From: Anisakis pegreffii
Lineage: Eukaryota; Nematoda; Chromadorea; Rhabditida; Anisakidae
Direction of reading: 5' to 3'
Length of the DNA: 64,000 bases
NCBI GenBank assembly: GCA_035041965.1
Contig: JAPYMA010002155.1
Location: forward strand, 1-64,000
Of the stretch, positions 56,801 through 64,000 are shown one piece after another. The notes under the pieces were generated by a model, which was not told the DNA's origin, did not search any database, and was given only the letters and a program-made list of their open reading frames with translations. Each line of letters starts with the position of its first letter. The stretch's first letter is position 1. The position numbers and the translations under genes are program-made.

Positions 56801-59800
56801 ACCAAATGAGGGCCGGTAGCGAGTGGTTTCAGAATGACGTAGTAGGTACCGGGCGCATCACCCTTCTCCACTGAGCATTCGATGTCACGCTCCCGCATCG
56901 GTACAACACTCAACGCACCTGGACCCGCTCCACTCACGTCAATCGCAAATCTCTTCGGCTCTCCAGCAGCCCATTTTTGCTCAGTCGTCGCCATTTCTAA
57001 GTTCAGTTCATTCATTAACATTTCAAATATATACTGAAACGAAACAATTGGTGAGTGACAATACCTTTCATTAGACATTTACTGGCATCACCAACAGGCA
57101 CACAGTAAATGCGGTAAGCGGTGCGCGAGATTGGTTTATCGTTGATGAATATGAGCACTTCGTAAACGCCCGCTAGATCTGGTGTGAACGACAGCTCGTA
57201 GATATTCGCTTGACCAGTCGCAATTATCGTTGACTTTCGTAATTTACCGTCTGGACCTGTCACTTTGGCTGATAATTTATCGGGTTTACCCGCTTCACTG
57301 ACATCAATCACGAACGTGGCTGGTAGTGAGGCACGTGACTCAGATGGAAATTCACCACCCGACTGGTCCTTCAACTTTACAAGGCTCGCATCGAACGCTG
57401 GTGTCAGTGTTACGTTGAATGGCCTGCAATATTCGAATCAATTCACATTTACCGCTTTGAAACACATTATCAGCTTCGTTCAAACAAATCAACATTTTCT
57501 TTCAGCAGAATAAAACAATAAGCAATGCTAACGAACCTGCTCGAAATGGGCTCACCACCATAAAATACTTCGAGCGGTACCACATCACCAGCTTTACCAG
57601 AAGTGGTGAACGTGCATCGATATCGCCTTGGTTCGACCTCCTCGATGATGGGCTGTTGCTGTCCAACTGGAAGACGTGCGTCAACTGGTAAAGCTGCCGT
57701 TTTTGTGGCATCGATAATGAACGAGCTCGGTTGACCGATACGCACCGATTCGTGAAAACCTTCGATTTGTATCTTCGAACTGTCACGACGATAATCAGCG
57801 ACTGTTGTGAACGGTGATCCTTAAATTGCGCTCTATTTAATTCCTTCTGATTCTCATTTTCTTCATCAACACCAAATGTATTGTTGAACAGAGCTTGTCG
57901 CACACCGCTTTACGCCTTCATCTCGCATATCTTAGGCTGCATAAAATGCCGATTATTTAGAAGGCTGCATAAAATGCCGATTATTTAGAAGCAAAATGTA
58001 CACAGTACTACTCCATTCTGGTGATTTCAGCCGTGAACCAAATTTTCACCTTGGACAGGCATATACGTACGTGTATTTTAACGTCACACTAGCACGGTAA
58101 ATGTATAACATGAATGAATGAGAGAAGTGTCATACGATAAAGCGACAAAGTTTGATAGGGAATTGCATAAGTGAATGTACCAGGAATGGGCTCTTTCTTC
58201 TCGCCATAAACAATGTTGATCTCGTAAAGACCTGGCGTCAATAGGACATACTCGACTGTGCATGAGCCATTCGAGTGATCGGTTACGTTCGTCTTACTTT
58301 CTGACGGTCCTTTGATTGACATTGCCAATGCGCCTTCACCTGCACCCTTTAACCGAGCGAATCTTTTCAGTTCGTCAACAACAAATCAGTGATGTTTGAC
58401 TTGTGAACTTATTGAAACTACAAACTTGTGTGTCGATTCTAAATTTGGTGCGTTCGCCGACGATAGCTCGTTCAAGGCCTTCTCCAACTGCGCGACATTT
58501 ACTCGCATCTTGACCTTCAGAGACGATCGTTTTCGCTTCCTTCACCAGAACACCATCGAAGAAGATCGAAAACTTGGTTTCACCGAGCTTTTGCGCTGTC
58601 CATCCACCTCAAATAGTGCACTCATACCTAGTTTTGATTTGCGTTTGCTCTGCTGCTGATCACTGAATACGGCTAAACTGACCACACTACAACGAAGCAA
58701 ACAAAACAACGAACCTACGAAAACACCATCACTTTCGGGTGTCAAATTAAGCAGATACTTGCGTCCATCAGGATCTTCTGTGATCGCCTCAAGACCAGTG
58801 CTGTGCTGAACGGCTGAACCGGTGTTGATTCGAATTTCTTTGCGATGACCAATTAATACGTTTTCTGAAGTTAACTATCTAAGCATTCATTCAGTAAATG
58901 TTCACAACTCTCTTTCACTTACCTTTCAAAGGCAACTGAGAAACGCTTGTGAAGTGCCTATTCTAAAAGATAAAATCGAGTTTTCGTTTCAACAATACGC
59001 ATCGTTCATTTTAATTCACCGCATTATTCATCTCGACTTCAGTTGAAAGGGAAAACGAAAAAAATTTCGGACCGCTTTCATTTCAGAATAAAATCAACTC
59101 AGCTCTCAATCAAAATCACTCACGATTTCTCGCTCTTCTTATCAACCCATTGACGCAGACTGTGCTCATGTGGGCAAGATTAATGAGTGAAAATGCACTT
59201 TTATATGACATTCGATCCAAGTTAGTAGCTATAATTTAAATGTTTTGTTCGCATTCACATTTTTAATGAATCGCTTCTGAGCAGCATCGAATCGGAGTAA
59301 ACATGGTTTGACTGCCCTCATATGAGCACAGCCGGCCGGCATCAATGGATTAAGAAGTCTAGACGCGGGCAAACTTCTTGTGCAATTTTCAGTCATCGAT
59401 TGCATTCCAAATCAATAAAAGAATGCCAAGAGCTATTCATAACTGAATTATCACAACCTAACTCACAATGAGACATTGCATTCATAGAATAACGTGACTT
59501 GTTTCAAATGGAGTGCAAACAAATTCAAAAAAATTGATACGAATTCATCATCAACTCTTGACAAACAAACAACCACAGCAACTGAATTAAACTTCGCATA
59601 CAAATGAACCGTATTTTTAAGCATGAATTTCTGCACTTATACACAGCCTTTGAAATGACCTTTCGAGAGGAAACCATTCGGAAAGAAACGAATTCCTCAT
59701 CGACTATTGGACATTATACACATCATGAGAGTACATTTCAAGTAATAACATAAAAATATCTCATGAATCACACGACCAAATGAACCGAATTAATAATACT

Positions 59801-62800
59801 TGCGCCATAATCAATAACAACTCGACAAAAAGTATCAGTATTACATACAAACAATGTACATTTTATATATAAAGCGAACTCTCAAAGCACAAAATAACAA
59901 AGTGTAATGATTTCCTCGGAACGCTACTCAGATACTGACATTTGCTAGCAGCAAATCAATGGCGAGCGAAAACGCAAAACGATATCAGTCCCGTTTAGCA
60001 GAGATAATGCTTTTGATAGGCTCAAGCGATGAACGTAAGCTCGATGTCAACGTCCTTTCATGTGATCTCTCGTAAAGTTTAACAGCGATTGCTTGAAATG
60101 AAAAAACGAAACGCTTTTGTTTTGTCAAACGAAAGAACAGTTTTTGTTGAAAGGTTGAAAGCACTCATTCGCCTGATAACATTCACTAGTAATGGTAACC
60201 GAAAGAACTGATCCGAACAAGAGCCAATTGCGCGACTCCGGAATGCGATTACAACGAACAATTTTCGGATTATTCGGTCGAAATCTGACGGACGGATTGA
60301 TTCCATTTGCACAATGCAAACCTTCCGGAATTATTCAAAAAACAAAAGTTGAACGAAGTCTGCTTGCGCAACGAAGTCAAAACAAAGTTTAGTTACTGAA
60401 TTCCGACCGAACATCGATATCACCTATTCAATTATGCTAATGAGTAATCAACAATAAAAGATATACGCTATCCACTATGAAAAATACATAACAAAAACAC
60501 AATGACCGTAATAAAATAAATTATCGTCTCATAAATTCGAAATATTCCGCTTCATCTGATAAACCTCTCAGCTGATAGAATATTTCAATTAGCTCAATTA
60601 ATCGTAAAGATTTAATCGAGCGTTTCAACTGAACAACACGCTCATCGAGGCTCTAATCCATCGTCGATTTTTGATCGAGATAAATCGAAAATGTTGATCA
60701 TTTTCTGATCGAATCAATGGATTTTTTTTTCAACAGAAACGGTCAACAGAAGCATTTACAAGAGATATCACAACGAATCATCAAGCAGCAGAATATTCAA
60801 TGAACAATTGTCCTCTCATGCTAATAGTCACGAAACGAATGAGGAGTACGGTGACGGTGATGATGCCTCGAGGCGAGCGCAATGGTATTACTACGTCGTA
60901 ATCGCTCACGAACCGGCGGTTGTGCAATAATCTCAAAAGGACTTCCGGGCACATGACAATCATCGAACAACACTCGCAGATAATACCGACCGGGCACTGT
61001 CGGTTCAAAGAACACCGAGCAAGTGCCGTCGTGGTTGTCGTAGCAGTTTATCTCTGTTTTCGTCGGTCCATCCACATACAAGTCGATATTGCCGAAGCCG
61101 GCATGTTTCGCATCGATCATAACATGAGTGCATCGAGCGGCTCGTACAGTGCCCAAACCCGGTCCACTTACCACGACCAAATCGGCTGGTGCTGACCCTC
61201 GTTCAACAGATCCGTTCTTCTCTGGCACATCCTTTTCAGTTCCATTCGTCGCTGCTATTATTCCATTTGGTGTTTTCTGATCACTTTTCGGTGACGATTT
61301 CAACTGTGATTGGGATACGGGTGAAGGTGCTTCAGAATGCAACGTGAATGGCGAGCGATGTATTTGTTGATGTTGATAAGTGACTTCAATCGTGTAATCA
61401 CCAGTTTCAATCGGTATGAATCGAACTCGCAGTCCATTTTGAGTTGATTCAATGAGTGCTTCAATGATATGTCCTGCTGGATCTCGTATCAAAACCCGAG
61501 TATTTTTACCATCAAATGTGACTATTCGGAATTCTTTTTCACTGTTCATTGTTATTATTGCTGAAATCATTTGTGTGAATGTATAGAATGTGTATTTGTA
61601 TCTCTGAGCAATCCACCATTATACCAGGATGATAATCGTCCTTTTCATTATCCTCATACGTGCGATTAGTGGTGTACATCACAAAGCGATTTGCAAATTT
61701 CATGACCGATCGGTTAACAACTAATCACATTCTTTTAGCACTGCATTATGAATGTTCAACTATGATTAAATGCGCATCGCCGTGTTGTACGATAGCCGTC
61801 GACTTCCTTTAAATTTGCGGGTTTTTCTTTTTTCGAAAGATCTAAATTTTTGTGTCTTTGAAAAGTTATGTTCAAGATTAACGAATGAAGAGGCATGCAT
61901 AATGATAATAACGAAAATGTTTCGAAAAGTCTCACGGCGAGATTTACAAGAAGAAATTTCAGATTTCCACAGTGAGTGTTCTGATGCAATGCTTTTAACC
62001 AGAGTCTTCTACTTTCCACAAAATTCAATGCCAGCCAGCCTTCTAAACTTCAAACAAACAGCTATTACCTGCAACGATCTCGTTGAACTGATAGTTTTTC
62101 TACACAAAATTGAATGGATGAAGAACTATCGTACAACGTTTGCGTATGCTTCCAAAAAATGCTGTTAATAAACGAAGAATACGAAAACGACAAAATAAAT
62201 GAATAATACAAACGCGATGCACCACCAAATAAGTGCACACATAATCATTTATCAATCAGATAAAAACACCCGCATTGCAGGAAACCATCAACACAAAAAA
62301 GCGATGTTAGCGTTGGATATGAGATGAGAATTAAACAACAACGAAAACCAAAAACCAATCGCACAAACTCAATCAACGACCGTTCCAATGTGCGATTCAC
62401 CCAAAAATATCATCTGCATGAATTGGAATGCATTCACTTGATATGATGTAAGATGAGAAAAACTAATCGAACATGGATTGAATAAACGCGAAAGTTCACA
62501 AATAATGATCGACAGTTTCGTTTCGGATTTGACTGGAATAGCAAACCTTCGGTTGATGGCAATCTCAGATTGCAAACATCAGTTCAGTGAGCACAGAACG
62601 TTTGCACAGGATATAGAACTTAGGTACATGAATTATTAGAAGAGGGGACTGATGCAGGTGGCGACATTTATCAGGGAATAGATTAGCGGGCAGATTCTTG
62701 TCGCTGATGGGAAGTTCGAGGGAAAGTAAGCTGCTGATCCATGAAATGAACTGATAAGTAAGAACCCGACAAGGGTCAATTTGCGAACAACTGAGGAGAT

Positions 62801-63994
62801 TTGAATCTTGAAAAACTAGCACAGTTGAATGAGAACGCAAAATGACCGTGCAAAACAAAGATAAAACCAACCGAAATCAATCTGACAATGGATGCAAAGA
62901 GTGCTATATTAAAGATTAATCTCCTTCAAATCCTTCCAAAAAATATTGCTCCAAACTAATGTACAAAATGAACACACAAAACCAAGCATTGAAAAACAAA
63001 CGAACATAAAAACCCAAAATAATATTAGGATCAGAATAACCAAAACAAACTCAAAAAACCAACATCACAGTGTTGTTTCCATAGTTAATTGGTAAACTTC
63101 GTTAACTATTCTAATTATCAAAAGCGCAGTATTATTCAAATCGGGACGACGAATTCAACAATCGCAAAATGAGGTGTGCATAAACAGCAATCAAGATGCT
63201 CTTTCTTATCAGCTTATCACAAACAAATTTCTATTCTCGAGAGAGGTGCTCTAAGGGACTGAACTAAAACCGGTGTCATTGTTCAATGCAATCAATCAAC
63301 TGAATATGAGACTTTAACTCGCTTTTAGACAAAAGTGATCAACGTTCGGTTATCATTGTATGCATGCGTTAAATGGATCACTACAAACACAAACACACTT
63401 ATGCGCATCTACGAGTAGATATCAATCCTGGTTCCTATTCATAAAGCCTTAATCCCAACGTTTTTTGGCACTACATTTCGACTTACGCAAAAAAAAATGT
63501 TTTGGTGCATTCTTAATGTATTTATAAAGTGACCGGTAATGTAAGAAAAACAAACGAAAACATTCAAAGTGAATTGAAACGAACCGTTTTCGAGACCTTC
63601 AACACGTATTCCAGATATATCAACGTACGGTTTCACATTAATTTCCACCTTCGGAATTTCAACACCAGCGAACACTACGCGTAACTTAAAAGCATTGATT
63701 CGACTGTCGTTTCTTGATGAAGGCTGATAGAAGAAGCTAATGATATGAAATAACCTTGTAAGTGCCAGGTTTCGGTGGGGTATATTTAACGGTAAAGGAT
63801 CCGTCATTGTTGTCCAAAACGTCCAAGTCCACGGCAGATCCGTCTCGATCAGTGAGCGACACGTCAATTTCACCAGATCCCGCACCCTTCGCATCAATAA
63901 CAAAATGCGTCGGTTGTTCAGATCGCACCTCCGATCCCACACCCGGTCCATACACTCGAACCCGACTTAGATCCACAGCTTCGCGTACTTTCAC
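47833..63994 (-). CDS. fln-1: Filamin, C-terminal part (about 17 Ig-like repeats)
   Basis: Actin cross-linking scaffold. Exons in order: 63994-63755, 63684-63585, 61560-60914, 58962-58923, 58864-58715, 58607-58426, 58346-58181, 57819-57537, 57423-57065, 56996-56749, 54173-53886, 53687-53244, 53152-53041, 52911-52805, 52617-52521, 52445-52293, 52173-52102, 52034-51792, 51678-51479, 51323-51225, 50920-50699, 49208-48966, 48781-48709, 48432-48347, 48262-48112, 48017-47833. Phases close throughout. About 17 filamin Ig repeats are visible, with hallmarks such as VYGPGL, DNxDGTxxVxY and HIPGSPF. The block 53687 to 47833 lines up, from memory, with vertebrate repeats 16-24. Exon 54173-53886 is a Ser/Pro-rich linker at the position of hinge 1, and 48432-48112 holds a hinge-2-like linker before the dimerisation repeat. 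The 52102 donor (GTCAGG) is weak. The actin-binding domain and earlier repeats lie past the right edge. Confidence 0.94.
50259..50369. repeat. Imperfect tandem repeat, about 38-bp unit, nearly three copies
   Basis: Units of the form gtacacagggtaaagtgg... ending in cattgtgaaatt recur three times with substitutions, in the filamin intron between 50699 and 49208. Confidence 0.75.
53886..54173 (-). other. Filamin hinge-1-like linker exon
   Basis: A 96-codon exon. Its first two thirds are Ser/Pro/Glu-rich without the Ig pattern ([30 protein letters not shown]), and its end begins the next Ig repeat ([19 protein letters not shown]). The position matches hinge 1 before vertebrate repeat 16. It is flanked upstream by a 2.6 kb intron, so its inclusion could be regulated. 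Confidence 0.7.
54554..54584. repeat. Perfect 12-bp hairpin in a filamin intron
   Basis: agttgagtggct at 54554-54565 pairs exactly with agccactcaact at 54573-54584 around a 7-base loop. Confidence 0.85.
55091..55144. repeat. Perfect 25-bp hairpin with a 4-base loop
   Basis: 55091-55115 is the exact reverse complement of 55120-55144, leaving the loop gtca. It is the longest perfect inverted repeat I see in the window and lies in a filamin intron. Confidence 0.9.
57934..57989. repeat. Perfect 28-bp tandem duplication
   Basis: Two identical 28-base units (starting aggctgcataaaatgccg) sit head to tail in the intron between the filamin exons ending at 58181 and starting at 57819. It appears to be a recent duplication. 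Confidence 0.9.
58963..60913 (-). other. 1.95 kb filamin intron or alternative 3' end region
   Basis: Bounded by the donor at 60914 and the short exon 58962-58923. If the donor is not used, translation continues to a stop at 60821-60823, adding a basic His/Arg-rich tail (see findings). No other exon is recognised. Confidence 0.6.
61561..63584 (-). other. 2.0 kb filamin intron
   Basis: The flanking filamin exons join in phase. A 132-codon plus-strand open frame at 61770-62168 has no recognisable motif and is probably chance. Confidence 0.55.
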
Positions 63995-64000
63995 CTAAAA

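Noticed and set aside
61770..62168. 132-codon plus-strand open frame in a filamin intron
   Set aside because: No recognisable domain, no splice partners in phase that I can see, and the length is not exceptional for chance on this scale.

Overview
The window reads as nuclear DNA of a nematode. The genes have many short introns, AT-rich spacers and donors of the GTTNG or GTAAG type. The encoded proteins are animal signalling and cytoskeletal families: a TGF-beta/BMP type I receptor, a Wnt, a filamin and a SAGA-type zinc-finger protein. There are no operon-like bacterial features. A parasitic (ascarid or spirurid type) nematode is plausible, but I cannot name the species.

Layout. Positions 1-1990 hold a degenerate repeat array that switches orientation near 1340. 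A 14-exon type I receptor serine/threonine kinase lies at 3840-7860 (+), with extracellular cysteine box, membrane segment, GS box and kinase. It most resembles the BMP-class receptor SMA-6. After about 7.9 kb without a recognisable gene comes a Wnt ligand at 15723-17962 (+), whose 5' exon(s) I cannot place with confidence. The next 7 kb is non-coding with small hairpins and a local repeat family. A six-exon gene at 25137-33638 (+) encodes a 306-residue protein with an aerolysin/ETX-MTX2-like strand pattern; it carries a 4.8 kb intron. A convergent spacer follows.

On the minus strand, 44154-37328 is a 17-exon gene for a 1491-residue Ser/Thr-rich nuclear protein with an N-terminal ataxin-7/Sgf73-type zinc finger. 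A tRNA-Ala(CGC) lies at 45232-45303. From 63994 down to 47833 (-) is the C-terminal part of a filamin (fln-1 type): about 17 Ig-like repeats, a Ser/Pro-rich hinge and the C-terminal dimerisation repeat. The actin-binding domain lies beyond the right edge.

All exon models were built by hand from reading frame, GT/AG sites and phase closure. Every multi-exon model closes in frame, but individual boundaries may be off by a base or use another site. The receptor and the Wnt are both developmental signalling genes; I see no evidence that the genes are co-transcribed.

The most unusual items are a large Ser/Gly-rich insert in the receptor kinase, a possible intron-retention end in filamin, the aerolysin-like gene, the ataxin-7-like protein with no visible SCA7 domain, and several near-perfect hairpins in non-coding DNA.
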